Origin: Bacilli bacterium
GTDB lineage: Bacteria; Bacillota_I; Bacilli_A; RF39; UBA660
Assembly: GCA_017525035.1 (NCBI GenBank)
Contig: JAFXTH010000004.1
Location: 1 to 48,384, forward strand
DNA length: 48,384 nt
Direction: 5' to 3'
How positions within the stretch are numbered: the first letter of the stretch is position 1; each line of letters starts with the position of its first letter. Both the position numbers and the translations under genes were made by a program. The notes below the pieces were generated by a model. It made no database searches, had not been told where the DNA came from, and saw only the letters and a list, made by a program, of their open reading frames with translations. Of this stretch, positions 30,594 to 40,207 are shown in pieces.

Positions 30594-32540
30594 ATGAAGA
30601 TTATTAAAAAGATTTTTAAATTTTTTATTATAATTGTAGTTTTACTTGTTGTTACTTCTTATGGTATATATGAATATTCTAAACACTCTCCTAAGGTTGA
30701 AATTAGGAATGCAAATAACATTGCTTTATACGACAAAGATGGTACTGTTTTTTTCACAGGTAATGGCAACAGTGAATGGATAAGTCTTGATAAGATATCT
30801 AAACATCTAATCGATGCGACAATTTCTACTGAAGATAAAAACTTCTATAACCATTTTGGCTTTGATTTAGGTAGAATACTAAAGGCTGGATGGGTAAATT
30901 TAACTAATGGTAAGACGCTACAAGGTGCATCTACAATTACGCAGCAGTATGCTAAAAACTTGTTTTTGGATTTTGAAAAAACATGGGAAAGAAAGCTAAA
31001 TGAGTTTTGGCTAACATTAAATATTGAAACACATTATAGTAAAGATGAAATATTAGAAGGTTATTTAAATACTATAAATTATGGGCATGGGATGTATGGA
31101 ATTGAAAACGCTAGTAAGTTTTATTTTGGTAAAAGTGCAAGTGACTTAACGCTTGCAGAGGCTACGTTACTTGTAGGTATCCCTAAGTCACCATCTAACT
31201 ATTCTCCTATAATTAATTATGATTTAGCTAAAAAAAGACAACATTACGTTCTTTTGAATATGGTTAATAACAATTATATTAGTAAAGATGAAATGGATAA
31301 TGCATATAACGAAGAACTAACTATAATTGGTAAAAAGAATAATGTTAATTTATCAACAATTATGTATTATCAAGATGCTATATATAAAGAACTTGAATCA
31401 ATTGAGAATATACCTAAATCTTTTTTAGAAACAGGTGGATTAAAAATATATACTGCTTTCGACATGGATGCTCAAACAATGCTTGAAAACAGTATTAATA
31501 AAGATCTGAAAAATAATAATTTACAAGTAAATGCTGTTATGATGAATCCTGATAATGGTCAAGTTATTGCCCTTGTTGGTGGTAGGGATTATGGATCATC
31601 ACAATATAATAGAGCTATTTCATCATACAGACAAATTGGCTCAGTAATGAAACCAATATTATACTACTTAGCACTTGAAAATGGTTTTAATTCTTCCACT
31701 TGCTTTACCAGTGAGGAGACAACTTTTACTTTTTCAAACAATCAAAGTTATTCACCTAAGAATGCTAATGAAGTCTATGGTAATAGACCTATATCTTTAG
31801 CAGCAGCTATTGCTTATTCAGATAATATATATGCTGTTAAAACTCTTTTGTTTTTAGGTGAAGAAAATCTAGTTGCTATGGCAAAAAGATTAGGGATCAA
31901 CTCTAAAATGCAAGAAGTACCATCCCTTGCTTTAGGTACAAGTGAAATGAATATACTTGAATTAACTGGTGCCTACTCCTCTTTTGCAAATATGGGATAC
32001 AAAGTAAAACCACATTTAATAACAAAAATTGAAGATAGTGAAGGAAAAGTATTATATGAGGCAGATGAAGAAAAAGAATTAATATTAAATCCTAGCTTAG
32101 TTTTCATTCTTAACAATTTATTAACAAACACATATGATAAGGCTTTTATTGACTATAATTATCCAACTATATATGGTATTTCCACTAAATTATCAAGAAA
32201 GTATTCAATTAAGTCTGGTACTACCGCTACTGATAGTTGGACAGTTGGATATACGCCTGATGTTATAACGTCCATTTGGGTAGGATACGATGATAGTACT
32301 AACATTTCGACTAAGGATTATATGTATACAAAAAACATCTTTGCAGATGTTATGGAATCATATTTAAAAGATACAGAAGAACATTGGTATTCTATGCCAA
32401 GCAACGTTGTTGGTGTCTTAGTAGATCCAATAAGCGGCCTACCTGCTTCTGAAAATAATGAAAAGAAAAAGATTCTGTACTATCTTAAAGGCACAGAACC
32501 TAGTAATAATCAAATAGTTTTTGATGAAATTACGGAATAA
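30594..32540 (+). CDS. Class A penicillin-binding protein (PBP1/2a type)
   Basis: 648 residues, one of only two plus-strand genes. An N-terminal membrane anchor (8-25), a GT51 glycosyltransferase domain with the catalytic Glu80 in STEDKNFYNHFG and QGASTITQQ (110-118), then a transpeptidase domain: Ser350-x-x-Lys353 (GSVMK), the SDN motif at 409-411 and KSGTT at 540-544. It polymerises and crosslinks peptidoglycan outside the membrane. The upstream ribosome site is weak (GAGTTGATT). The last 11 bases overlap the convergent pduL gene. Confidence 0.96.
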   Translation: MKIIKKIFKFFIIIVVLLVVTSYGIYEYSKHSPKVEIRNANNIALYDKDGTVFFTGNGNSEWISLDKISKHLIDATISTEDKNFYNHFGFDLGRILKAGWVNLTNGKTLQGASTITQQYAKNLFLDFEKTWERKLNEFWLTLNIETHYSKDEILEGYLNTINYGHGMYGIENASKFYFGKSASDLTLAEATLLVGIPKSPSNYSPIINYDLAKKRQHYVLLNMVNNNYISKDEMDNAYNEELTIIGKKNNVNLSTIMYYQDAIYKELESIENIPKSFLETGGLKIYTAFDMDAQTMLENSINKDLKNNNLQVNAVMMNPDNGQVIALVGGRDYGSSQYNRAISSYRQIGSVMKPILYYLALENGFNSSTCFTSEETTFTFSNNQSYSPKNANEVYGNRPISLAAAIAYSDNIYAVKTLLFLGEENLVAMAKRLGINSKMQEVPSLALGTSEMNILELTGAYSSFANMGYKVKPHLITKIEDSEGKVLYEADEEKELILNPSLVFILNNLLTNTYDKAFIDYNYPTIYGISTKLSRKYSIKSGTTATDSWTVGYTPDVITSIWVGYDDSTNISTKDYMYTKNIFADVMESYLKDTEEHWYSMPSNVVGVLVDPISGLPASENNEKKKILYYLKGTEPSNNQIVFDEITE

Positions 32541-33093
32541 ATATTTCTATTTCTTCACCTGTTTTAGCAAGTGCTCCGTTACCATCATCAGTATCTAAGT
32601 GAAGCTCTAGAGTATAGTCTTCACTTTCTTTTATATATACATCTTCAAATATTGTTGTCTTTTCTCCAACCCATTTAGCATTAATTTTATCAATACCTAC
32701 AAGCCCTAATTCTCTTCTTTGTGCTGGATTGATGTGTAGGTGTCTATTGGCAATAATACAACATGGTTTTGTTACTTCTCCCATAGGACCTACTATTGTA
32801 ACAACTGCTGCACCTTCTAAATCTCCAGAATTTCTAACTGGTGGATCAATTCCTAATGAGAAACTATCAGTCTTAGATACTTCTACTTGCGTATAACTTC
32901 TAAGTGGTCCTAAAAGTCTTACATTATCTATAGTTCTCTTCTCTGTCTTAATAGATACTTTCTTATCACTAGAAAATTGTCCTGGTTGAACTAAATCCTT
33001 TACTTTATTTAATGGTTCATTTCCAAAAAGAATTTTATAATCTTCTTCAGTTAAATGAACATGTCTGTTTGATATTCCTAATATAACTTTCAT
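32530..33093 (-). CDS. pduL: Phosphotransacetylase PduL
   Basis: 187 residues, two PTAC barrels. Interconverts acetyl-CoA (or propanoyl-CoA) and the acyl phosphate, giving ATP via acetate kinase. Zinc-binding His residues are visible in ISNRHVHLT near the start and IANRHLHINP in the middle; PPVRNSGDLEGAA and LHLDTDDGNGA are conserved. It lacks an extra N-terminal targeting helix and has no microcompartment genes nearby, so it is probably the soluble housekeeping form. Start at 33093 behind AGAAGGTGAT. The end overlaps the PBP gene by 11 bases. Confidence 0.93.
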   Translation of the reverse strand: MKVILGISNRHVHLTEEDYKILFGNEPLNKVKDLVQPGQFSSDKKVSIKTEKRTIDNVRLLGPLRSYTQVEVSKTDSFSLGIDPPVRNSGDLEGAAVVTIVGPMGEVTKPCCIIANRHLHINPAQRRELGLVGIDKINAKWVGEKTTIFEDVYIKESEDYTLELHLDTDDGNGALAKTGEEIEIFIP

Positions 33094-33235
33094 CTAATCA
33101 CCTTCTAAAATAATTATATCATTATTTAATGTTTTGTAGAAAATTATGAACAATAATTATGTTAAGTGTACATATTTTTTTATTTAATAAAAATGCATTA
33201 AATAACAAAGTTTACTAGTATATTTTTTTATTATT

Positions 33236-33244
33236 TGATATAAT
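33236..33244 (+). promoter_or_regulatory. Extended -10 promoter of the LemA-like gene
   Basis: TGATATAAT on the plus strand, about 25 bases before the start. No clear -35. Confidence 0.6.
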
Positions 33245-33268
33245 TTAATTACAATTGAGGTGTTATTT

Positions 33269-33802
33269 ATGTGGATATATATCTTATTGGCAATTATTTT
33301 AATAATAGTTTTAAGTTTTATAAGTCTATTTATAATATGCAAATTGAAGTTTGATAACAGTATTATTAGAATAGATGAAGCGTTAGGTCAAGTAACTGAA
33401 TTATTAGAGAAAAAGTTAGTATTACTTCAAAAAGTTAATAAAGCAGTTAAAAAGAAAACTAAGGAAGACTTTTTACCTGATGTAGAAAATATTAAACTAG
33501 ATGAGTTAGATGTTTTTCAAATTAATTCTGAAATAGCTAAATATGATACAGATATTACTGAATTAATTGATTACAATAGAGAAGAAAAAGTTGATTCTAA
33601 AGATTTTAAACTTTTAGATGAATTAAATAAAGTAAATATAGACTGTGCTGCTGTTATTAAATATTATAATGAAAATGTTTTAAAATATAATGATTTATTA
33701 CATTCGTTTCCTTATAGTATGACAGCTAAGCTAAGACATCATAAAGAAAAGAAAATTTTTGAAAATCAAAAAGAAGAGATATTTGAAATACTTAAAAAGT
33801 AA
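33269..33802 (+). CDS. LemA-like membrane protein
   Basis: 177 residues: an N-terminal membrane helix (residues 2-24) followed by a long helical, coiled region. LemA proteins share this plan. The sequence is divergent, but the end YNENVLKYNDLLHSFPY...KLRHHKEKKIFE is the LemA closing motif (YN..V..YN..I..FP). Function of the family is unclear. Start at 33269 after GAGGTG; a GTG at 33260 is less likely. It meets ung tail to tail with a single base between them. Confidence 0.75.
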   Translation: MWIYILLAIILIIVLSFISLFIICKLKFDNSIIRIDEALGQVTELLEKKLVLLQKVNKAVKKKTKEDFLPDVENIKLDELDVFQINSEIAKYDTDITELIDYNREEKVDSKDFKLLDELNKVNIDCAAVIKYYNENVLKYNDLLHSFPYSMTAKLRHHKEKKIFENQKEEIFEILKK

Positions 33803-33803
33803 A

Positions 33804-34472
33804 TCAAATATCTTTTATTTTCCAATCAATAGGTTTTATATTATTTTTTATTAAGAAGTCATTTGTTTTTGAAAAAGGCTTGCTTCCAAAGAACCCCCTA
33901 TATGCAGATAGTGGTGATGGGTGTGCTGATTCAATTATCAAATGTTTTTTATTATTGATTAAATACTTTTTGCTTCTTGCATCGCTTCCCCATAAGATAA
34001 ACACAACAGGTTGTTCTTTTTTGTTTATTAATCTTATTACTTCATCGGTAAAAGTTTCCCATCCTTTGTTTGAATGTGACTTAGGTGTATCTTTTACTAC
34101 TGTTAATGTTGCGTTTAATAATAATACGCCTTCCTTAGCCCATGATACTAAGCTTCCGTGGTTTGGAGGATCAATACCCAAATCACTTTTTAATTCACTA
34201 AATATATTAATTAATGATGGTGGTTTTTGAATCCCTACTTTAACTGAAAAAGATAGACCTTCAGCTTCGTTTTCACCATGGTATGGATCTTGCCCAATTA
34301 TTACTACTTTTACATTTTCATATGATGTTTTAGTAAAAGCATTAAATATTTCTGACATCTTAGGATATACAGTTTTTGTTTTATATTCTTCGATAACAAA
34401 TTTTTGTAATTTTTTAAAATAGTCTTTATTATATTCATCTTTTAGAAGTAGATCCCAATCATTTCCTATCAT
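33804..34472 (-). CDS. ung: Uracil-DNA glycosylase
   Basis: 222 residues, family 1. Removes uracil from DNA as the first step of base excision repair. The water-activating motif GQDPYHGENEAEGLSFSV and the minor-groove loop HPSPLSAYRGFFG are complete. Cytoplasmic. Start at 34472 behind GAGGTGTAATT, overlapping the end of the AGCS gene by 14 bases, so translation is coupled. A dUTPase gene at 46.4 kb serves the same uracil-exclusion task. Confidence 0.97.
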   Translation of the reverse strand: MIGNDWDLLLKDEYNKDYFKKLQKFVIEEYKTKTVYPKMSEIFNAFTKTSYENVKVVIIGQDPYHGENEAEGLSFSVKVGIQKPPSLINIFSELKSDLGIDPPNHGSLVSWAKEGVLLLNATLTVVKDTPKSHSNKGWETFTDEVIRLINKKEQPVVFILWGSDARSKKYLINNKKHLIIESAHPSPLSAYRGFFGSKPFSKTNDFLIKNNIKPIDWKIKDI

Positions 34473-35655
34473 AATTACACCTCAAATATCTTCTTAATTT
34501 AATTATTGCATATACATTTATTAATGTTACTAAACTAGATAATATATCAGTTAAAGTCCAAATGATATTTGGATTAACAAAGTTACTTAATATCAATATT
34601 ATTATAACAATTATTTTGACCATTGTTTTATTATTTGTATTTATATTTTCTTTTGCGTAAAAGTATGATGTTATAATCGTAGAATATGCGAATAAAAACG
34701 TAATAATAGATAATATTATAATTCCAATTTCTTTAAAATGATAGTTAAAAGCATAAATAACTATTTCAATACCATTTATATTCGTTATATTCAAACTATC
34801 ATAGTTAGAAGTAAGTATTATAAATGCTGAGATAGTACATATTACAAGTGTTATAAAATAGGTACCAATCACTTGCATGGTTATTTCCTCTTTTGCTTTG
34901 CTTTTAGATATAGAAAGAAGTGTGGATGTTGTACCAGTTCCTGCTTCTGTTGAAAATATTGCTCTTTGAAATCCAACAATTATTGGAAGTGATATTAATG
35001 ATTTTATTGATATACTCTCTTTTAATATATCTTTAATTATAGTTGGAATCATAACTATGTTATTTAGTATTACTATTAGTCCAATTACTATATATAAAAA
35101 GCCCATTATTGGTACAATAATAGAAACAATATTAGATATTCTTTCTATATCTTTATTAATGGATATGATAACTATTATTATTAAAAAGATTAATATTAAC
35201 AATCTATTAAAGTGAAACGTGTGTTGTAAAGATATTATTATTGTGTTTGATTGAATTAAGATAAAAGATATTAAGTATATAAATACAATTAATATTGAAT
35301 ACAATTTTGATAATCTTTTTTTATTTAAATTTTCTTTTATGTATTTTTTTGGAGATCCGATAGTAGCTCCTAACTTTGCTTCGCTATATGTTATGATGCC
35401 AAGAATTATTGATGAGATCCATATCCAGAAAATTGTTCCTTTACCACCTATTAAAATAGAAATGGCAATTCCTGAAATAGAACCTACTCCTATCTTACCT
35501 GCAAGTGATACATTTAGCAGTTTGAAAGCGTTTTTATTAACTATATTTGTTAATTTCATATGTCCAAATCTTAAGTAAAAAGATAGGTAAAGTCCGCTTA
35601 ATGTTATAAAAAGTGTTGTTACAATCCATAATATTGTACTTATGCCAGTTAACAT
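34459..35655 (-). CDS. Divergent AGCS-family amino acid:cation symporter
   Basis: 398 residues, about ten or eleven membrane helices. The best match is the AGCS (sodium:alanine/glycine) signature in GFQRAIFSTEAGTGTTSTLLS (canonical GFKRGxFSNEAGxGS), preceded by GKIGVGSISGIAISILIGGKGTIFWIW, also AGCS-like. It is shorter than usual (about 450-480) and departs strongly from the family in the substrate-contact helices. It may move a small amino acid with sodium or protons. Start at 35655 behind ATGGTGATT. Confidence 0.8.
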   Translation of the reverse strand: MLTGISTILWIVTTLFITLSGLYLSFYLRFGHMKLTNIVNKNAFKLLNVSLAGKIGVGSISGIAISILIGGKGTIFWIWISSIILGIITYSEAKLGATIGSPKKYIKENLNKKRLSKLYSILIVFIYLISFILIQSNTIIISLQHTFHFNRLLILIFLIIIVIISINKDIERISNIVSIIVPIMGFLYIVIGLIVILNNIVMIPTIIKDILKESISIKSLISLPIIVGFQRAIFSTEAGTGTTSTLLSISKSKAKEEITMQVIGTYFITLVICTISAFIILTSNYDSLNITNINGIEIVIYAFNYHFKEIGIIILSIITFLFAYSTIITSYFYAKENINTNNKTMVKIIVIIILILSNFVNPNIIWTLTDILSSLVTLINVYAIIKLRRYLRCNYDRK

Positions 35656-35680
35656 GTAATCACCATTAAATTATACAAAA

Positions 35681-35703
35681 TAAAAAAGTTGCTTATGCAA
35701 CTT
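35681..35703 (-). terminator. Terminator of the walJ-rlmH transcript
   Basis: Stem AAGTTGC/GCAACTT with a 4-base loop and six T. Overlaps the rlmH stop codon. Confidence 0.85.
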
Positions 35704-36157
35704 ATTTATGATATTCTTCATTATTGTTAATTTTGAATGCTCTATATATTTGTTCTAGTAAAATTAATCTAAACAATTGATGTGGGAAAGTCATCTTAGA
35801 AAAAGATAGTTTATGATTAGACATATTTTTAATCTCATCATCTATTCCATAAGATCCACCTATTATAAAAGTTATATTACTATTCTCGATAAATAAATTA
35901 TCAAGTCTCTTAGCAAATTCTACTGATGTATCTTCTTTACCTTCTATTTCTAATGTAATGATATAATCTTTTGGATTAAGTACTTTTAGAATCTTTTCTT
36001 TTTCTTTCTTTAGTGCCACCTTAATATCATTAGTTCCCTCATCAGGTAATTCAACTATTTCTAAATTATGGTATTTAGAAATTCTTTTTTTATATTCGTT
36101 GATAGCATCTTCTAAGTATTTCTCTTTTATTTTTCCTACACAAATTATTTTAATCAT
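35702..36157 (-). CDS. rlmH: 23S rRNA pseudouridine-1915 N3-methyltransferase RlmH
   Basis: 151 residues, SPOUT fold with knot. Methylates pseudouridine 1915 of 23S rRNA in the assembled 70S. Marks: MIKIICVGKIKEKYLEDAI at the start, FIIGGSYGIDDEI (SAM loop), and LSFSKMTFPHQLFRLILLEQIYRAF at the knot. Its start codon overlaps the stop of walJ (TAATG), so the two are coupled. In B. subtilis (yydA) it also lies near the origin. Confidence 0.97.
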   Translation of the reverse strand: MIKIICVGKIKEKYLEDAINEYKKRISKYHNLEIVELPDEGTNDIKVALKKEKEKILKVLNPKDYIITLEIEGKEDTSVEFAKRLDNLFIENSNITFIIGGSYGIDDEIKNMSNHKLSFSKMTFPHQLFRLILLEQIYRAFKINNNEEYHK

Positions 36158-36915
36158 TATATCTCAACCATTTCTGTTTCTTCATGTTGCTTTGCAATTA
36201 TTATTCTGTTGTTATATTTGTCTTTTATTTCTTCAGTAACCTGTTCTAAGGCAAGTTCTGGAGTATTATTATTTTCACTTAAGTGAGCTAGGACAATATA
36301 TTTTGTTCTTTCTCCAATTGTTTTATTTAAATATCTACCAGTATATTTGTTAGATAAATGTCCTTTGTCACTTATTACTCTTTGTTTAAGTATATAAGGA
36401 TATGGTCCTTCCATTAACATTTTTTCATCATGATTAGATTCAATTATATATGCATCCAAGTTTTCTGATTGCTTGAAATACTTTCTATTTATGTATCCTG
36501 TATCTGTTAGATATAATACTCTATTTTCGCTATCACCAATTATGAAACCATATGCTGGCACGTCATGCGATGCATTAATTATTTCTATATCTAATCCTTT
36601 TATACAGAATTCATCACCATCGATTACTACTATATTGCTCTCTGGTATTATCTTTTTAATATCATCTTTTAAATCTTCTTTTATGAATACAGGAATATCT
36701 ATTTTCTTTATTACTGAAGCAAGTCCTCCTATATGATCACTATGTGTATGAGTGATTATTATGCCATCTAAAGTATTTAAATCTACATTAATTTTTTCTA
36801 AAGATTTTTTTATTCTAGTATAGTTTATACCTGCATCGATTAATATTCTTGTATTGTTTGATTCTATAAACGTGGAATTACCTTTAGATCCACTTGCTAA
36901 TATCTGTATTCTCAT
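36157..36915 (-). CDS. walJ: Metallo-beta-lactamase-fold hydrolase WalJ (YycJ)
   Basis: 252 residues. The zinc motif is IITHTHSDHIGG, with further His and Asp ligands at NASHD and LTDTGY, and VLAHLSENNN near the end. This is the YycJ/WalJ family, often in the walRK operon and thought to be a double-strand exonuclease linking replication and the cell wall. Here walRK is not in view. It starts one base after the stop of the M23 gene with only a poor ribosome site, so it relies on coupling. Confidence 0.93.
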   Translation of the reverse strand: MRIQILASGSKGNSTFIESNNTRILIDAGINYTRIKKSLEKINVDLNTLDGIIITHTHSDHIGGLASVIKKIDIPVFIKEDLKDDIKKIIPESNIVVIDGDEFCIKGLDIEIINASHDVPAYGFIIGDSENRVLYLTDTGYINRKYFKQSENLDAYIIESNHDEKMLMEGPYPYILKQRVISDKGHLSNKYTGRYLNKTIGERTKYIVLAHLSENNNTPELALEQVTEEIKDKYNNRIIIAKQHEETEMVEI

Positions 36916-36916
36916 A

Positions 36917-38386
36917 TTAATAAAATTGTTGTGGGTTTACAAAGTATCCTCCGTAGAATGGGTATCCTACTGAAATACTGAAGTGTAGGTGACAACCGTA
37001 AGCTAAACCTGTTGCTCCCATTGTACCAATTTTGTCCCCCATTGCAACTACTTGTCCTTTCTGTACTGATAATGATGATAAATGCGCATACAAAGTATAA
37101 TAGCTATTATTATGGTTAATTATAACATAATATCCATTTACTGATGTGTATGTTGCAGCTTCTACTGTACCATTGTTTGCAGCATAAATTGGTGATCCAC
37201 AACCTGTTCCAGAAATATCTATTCCTTCGTGTAGTTTTCCCCAACGCCAACCATATGGTGATGTAATCTGATATGGTTTAGCTGTAGGCCATGCCCAAAT
37301 TCCAACGTTACCTATTGATGGAACTACTTTATTTCCTTTTACGATTATCTTAGGAACTGCCTCTTTTATAACTTCTGTTTTAGTGATAACAGCTGAGTTA
37401 ATCTCACCATTTGTTTTTTGGATTTTCTTAGTAACTCTTACTCTACCATTTGAACCGTTTTGTTTTACTTTTTCGTATCCTACAAGCATCTTCTCATCGT
37501 ATTCAATTTTTGTATCATATTTCTTTGTTTGAACTTCTACTACGTGATCTTCTTCAATTAATTTAAATAGCGGATTGATAAGTCCTAAATTAACTTCATC
37601 TCCTGCTCTTAAAATATTATTTTCACTTGTATATTCTGGATTTGCAATTAAGAATTCTTCTACTGATAACTTATTCTTATACGCGATACTACTAATTGAA
37701 TCTCCTGATTTAATTGTATATTTGCGTTGCTCATCTAAAGTTCCATATAACATATACTTATCTAGTTCTTCTACAGAAGTAAATATCTTTTCCTCAGCAG
37801 AAATTCTTCCTTCTGTAATTGTTATCTGGTTCTTTATATAAATATCCTCTATTAATGTTCCTGTATCTTTTAATTCTGGTTGTGTATTATTAATAAAGTT
37901 TTGATAATCTGTATCTGATACGAATACAGATACTGTATTATTAACTGCTTCTTCAAATAGAGATCTATCTATAACATAAATTTTAATATCTGGTGTTTTC
38001 TCTATTTTACCAGTTGCTTCGTCTCCTTCTTCAACACCTTTAATAGTTATTGTGTATCCACTGATTGTAAAAGGAGCGATATCCTTTATTTTTTCATATA
38101 TTTCTCTTTCAGTAGATGCTGTCTTACCATATGTTATTTCTTTAACAATATCCAAATCATTTGGTAAGAATACTTTATCTACTTTGTATTTCTCTTTTAA
38201 TTCATATTGTTCTCTATCGATATATTCTTCTAGTAATTGTTTGTTTTCAATGTACCCAATTGTTTCACCTTTTAAATATACACGATATAACTCTTTTGGT
38301 TCTGCCTTTCTTGTATAACCAACCAAAAAGACAAGAGAACTTAATAGTAAAGCGAAAAATGCTAATAGTAAGTCCTTTTTATTCAT
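36917..38386 (-). CDS. Peptidoglycan hydrolase with LysM, G5 and M23 domains
   Basis: 489 residues. A membrane anchor (5-24), a 200-residue region of unknown fold, a LysM domain (about 223-268, KYTIKSGDSISSIAYKN), a G5 domain (about 285-365, VVEVQTKKYDTKIEYDE..VKQNGSNGRVRVTKK), and a C-terminal M23 zinc endopeptidase (about 385-489) with HEGIDISG and CHLHFS intact, so it should be active. It cuts stem-peptide crossbridges. It is located between dnaB and walJ. Start at 38386 behind AAAGGAGAAT. Confidence 0.95.
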   Translation of the reverse strand: MNKKDLLLAFFALLLSSLVFLVGYTRKAEPKELYRVYLKGETIGYIENKQLLEEYIDREQYELKEKYKVDKVFLPNDLDIVKEITYGKTASTEREIYEKIKDIAPFTISGYTITIKGVEEGDEATGKIEKTPDIKIYVIDRSLFEEAVNNTVSVFVSDTDYQNFINNTQPELKDTGTLIEDIYIKNQITITEGRISAEEKIFTSVEELDKYMLYGTLDEQRKYTIKSGDSISSIAYKNKLSVEEFLIANPEYTSENNILRAGDEVNLGLINPLFKLIEEDHVVEVQTKKYDTKIEYDEKMLVGYEKVKQNGSNGRVRVTKKIQKTNGEINSAVITKTEVIKEAVPKIIVKGNKVVPSIGNVGIWAWPTAKPYQITSPYGWRWGKLHEGIDISGTGCGSPIYAANNGTVEAATYTSVNGYYVIINHNNSYYTLYAHLSSLSVQKGQVVAMGDKIGTMGATGLAYGCHLHFSISVGYPFYGGYFVNPQQFY

Positions 38387-38387
38387 T

Positions 38388-39743
38388 TTATTCTCCTTTA
38401 TTTTTATCCTCGTATACAGAGAAGAATTTAGAAATATCTCTCTTAAATCTTAATTTAACTGTTCCTGTAGCACCATTACGATGCTTTGCAATAATAAACT
38501 CTAGATCACTTATTTGTTCCTTTGAGTCTTTATTATTATCTTTATCATAATAGTCTTCTCTATATAAGAATGCAACAATATCTGCATCTTGCTCGATTGA
38601 TCCTGATTCTCTTAAGTCACTTAATAATGGACGTTTATTTTCTTTTCTTTGCTCAACAGAACGTGAAAGTTGTGCTAATGCAACTACTGGAACTTTAAGT
38701 TCTAGTGACATTAATTTAAGTGCTCTTGAAATATCTGATACTTCTTGTTGTCTGTTACCATTATAATTTGCTTGTGAAGAAATTAATTGTAAGTAGTCGA
38801 TTATAACTAGGTCTAATCCAGAATCTGAATTTGCTAGTTTTCTACATTTACTTCTTATTTCTCCAATAGTAATACCTGGAGTATCATCTATATATATGTT
38901 TGTGCTTTCAAGTTTTGCTAAAGCTTCATTTACTTTATCCCAATCATCTTGTAAGTTACCTGTTGCTAATTTATTTCCTTCGATATGACCTAAAGATGCA
39001 ATCATTCTTGTTGCTAAACTTTCAGCACTCATTTCTAGGTTAAATATTGCAACTGTTGCATTTGAATTAACTGCTGCGTTTGTTGCAAGGTTTAAAGCCC
39101 ATGCTGATTTACCTACTGCTGGACGCGCAGCAATAATTATTAATTGCCCTTCATGAAGTCCCGCAGTAATTTTATCTATTATTTCCCATCCGGTAGATAG
39201 TCCAGTTACCTCACCTTTTTGTGTTGATAATTTTTCAAGTTGTGCTTTGGTAGAACTAGCTACTTCTCTTATTGTTCTAAATTCAGTCGTTCTTCTATTG
39301 TTAACAACATTTAAAATTTTTCTTTCCGCTTCATCCAAAGTTTTATTAATATCTGTAGTACTATCGTAAGCATTTGTTGCAATATCATTAGATACTTCAA
39401 TTAATCTTCTTTGTAATGCAGTTTCTTCAACCATCTTAATATATTGTTCAACATTGGCTGCAGTTGGTACTATATTAAATATTTCTGTTAAGTAATCAAC
39501 TCCACCAATTTCTTTTAAAATACCTTTGTTTCTTAACTCTGATGTTACAGTAGTAGCATCAATAGGTACACCTTTGTTATATAATTCTGCCAATGTGTTG
39601 AATATTTTAGCATTGTTGTCATAGTAAAATGATTCTGATTGCAAATCATCGCAAGCTTTTCTAAGTGCATTTGTTGATAAGAACATTGATCCTAGAACAG
39701 ACTGCTCTGCAACCATATTGTTAGGTATTTCTTTAACTGGCAT
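38388..39743 (-). CDS. dnaB: Replicative DNA helicase DnaB (B. subtilis DnaC)
   Basis: 451 residues, full length. Hexameric helicase of the replication fork. The N-terminal helical domain that binds primase is at 1-110. Walker A is ARPAVGKSAWALNLA (about 205-219), Walker B is LVIIDYLQL, and the EQDADIVAFLYRED and KHRNG (arginine finger) motifs follow. Start at 39743 behind GGAAGTGATAAT. It follows rplI by 12 bases, the standard rplI-dnaB pairing. Confidence 0.98.
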   Translation of the reverse strand: MPVKEIPNNMVAEQSVLGSMFLSTNALRKACDDLQSESFYYDNNAKIFNTLAELYNKGVPIDATTVTSELRNKGILKEIGGVDYLTEIFNIVPTAANVEQYIKMVEETALQRRLIEVSNDIATNAYDSTTDINKTLDEAERKILNVVNNRRTTEFRTIREVASSTKAQLEKLSTQKGEVTGLSTGWEIIDKITAGLHEGQLIIIAARPAVGKSAWALNLATNAAVNSNATVAIFNLEMSAESLATRMIASLGHIEGNKLATGNLQDDWDKVNEALAKLESTNIYIDDTPGITIGEIRSKCRKLANSDSGLDLVIIDYLQLISSQANYNGNRQQEVSDISRALKLMSLELKVPVVALAQLSRSVEQRKENKRPLLSDLRESGSIEQDADIVAFLYREDYYDKDNNKDSKEQISDLEFIIAKHRNGATGTVKLRFKRDISKFFSVYEDKNKGE

Positions 39744-39754
39744 ATTATCACTTC

Positions 39755-40195
39755 CTATTTTTCTAATTTTACTTTTACAACCCCTATAACATCCTTGTAT
39801 AATTCTATTTTAACATCATGATATCCTAGTGAAGATATTCCTTCATCCAACATGATTTGTTTTTTATCAATTATTATCTTTTGCTTTTCTAATTCTTCTT
39901 TAATTTGTTTTGTACTAATGCTTCCGAAGACTCTGTCCTCTGTTCCTGTTTTAACTTTGAATACTAATTCTTTTGTTTTTAGTACTTCTTTAAGTTTCTC
40001 GGCTTCTTTTCTGTTTTTCTCATCAAGTGCTTGCTCTTCTTGTTTGTCTTTTTGATATTGTGCATAATTTTGTTCTGTTAGTTTCTTAGCATAGCCATTC
40101 TTTATAAGGAAGTTTTCTGCATATCCATCCTTTACTTCCTTAATTTCCCCTCTTTTTCCTTGACCCCTTAGGTCCTTAACAAATATTACTTTCAT
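39755..40195 (-). CDS. rplI: Ribosomal protein bL9
   Basis: 146 residues. N-terminal domain [36 protein letters not shown] binds 23S rRNA; a long exposed helix (about 45-80) links to the C-terminal domain. L9 helps keep the reading frame. Start at 40195 behind AAAGGAGTA. Between the DHH phosphoesterase and dnaB, as in B. subtilis (yybT-rplI-dnaC). Confidence 0.98.
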   Translation of the reverse strand: MKVIFVKDLRGQGKRGEIKEVKDGYAENFLIKNGYAKKLTEQNYAQYQKDKQEEQALDEKNRKEAEKLKEVLKTKELVFKVKTGTEDRVFGSISTKQIKEELEKQKIIIDKKQIMLDEGISSLGYHDVKIELYKDVIGVVKVKLEK

Positions 40196-40207
40196 AAATA
40201 CTCCTTT

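Noticed and set aside
32530-33093. PduL as a sign of a bacterial microcompartment
   Set aside because: No shell proteins, no targeting helix on PduL and no diol or ethanolamine genes nearby; the soluble role is simpler.
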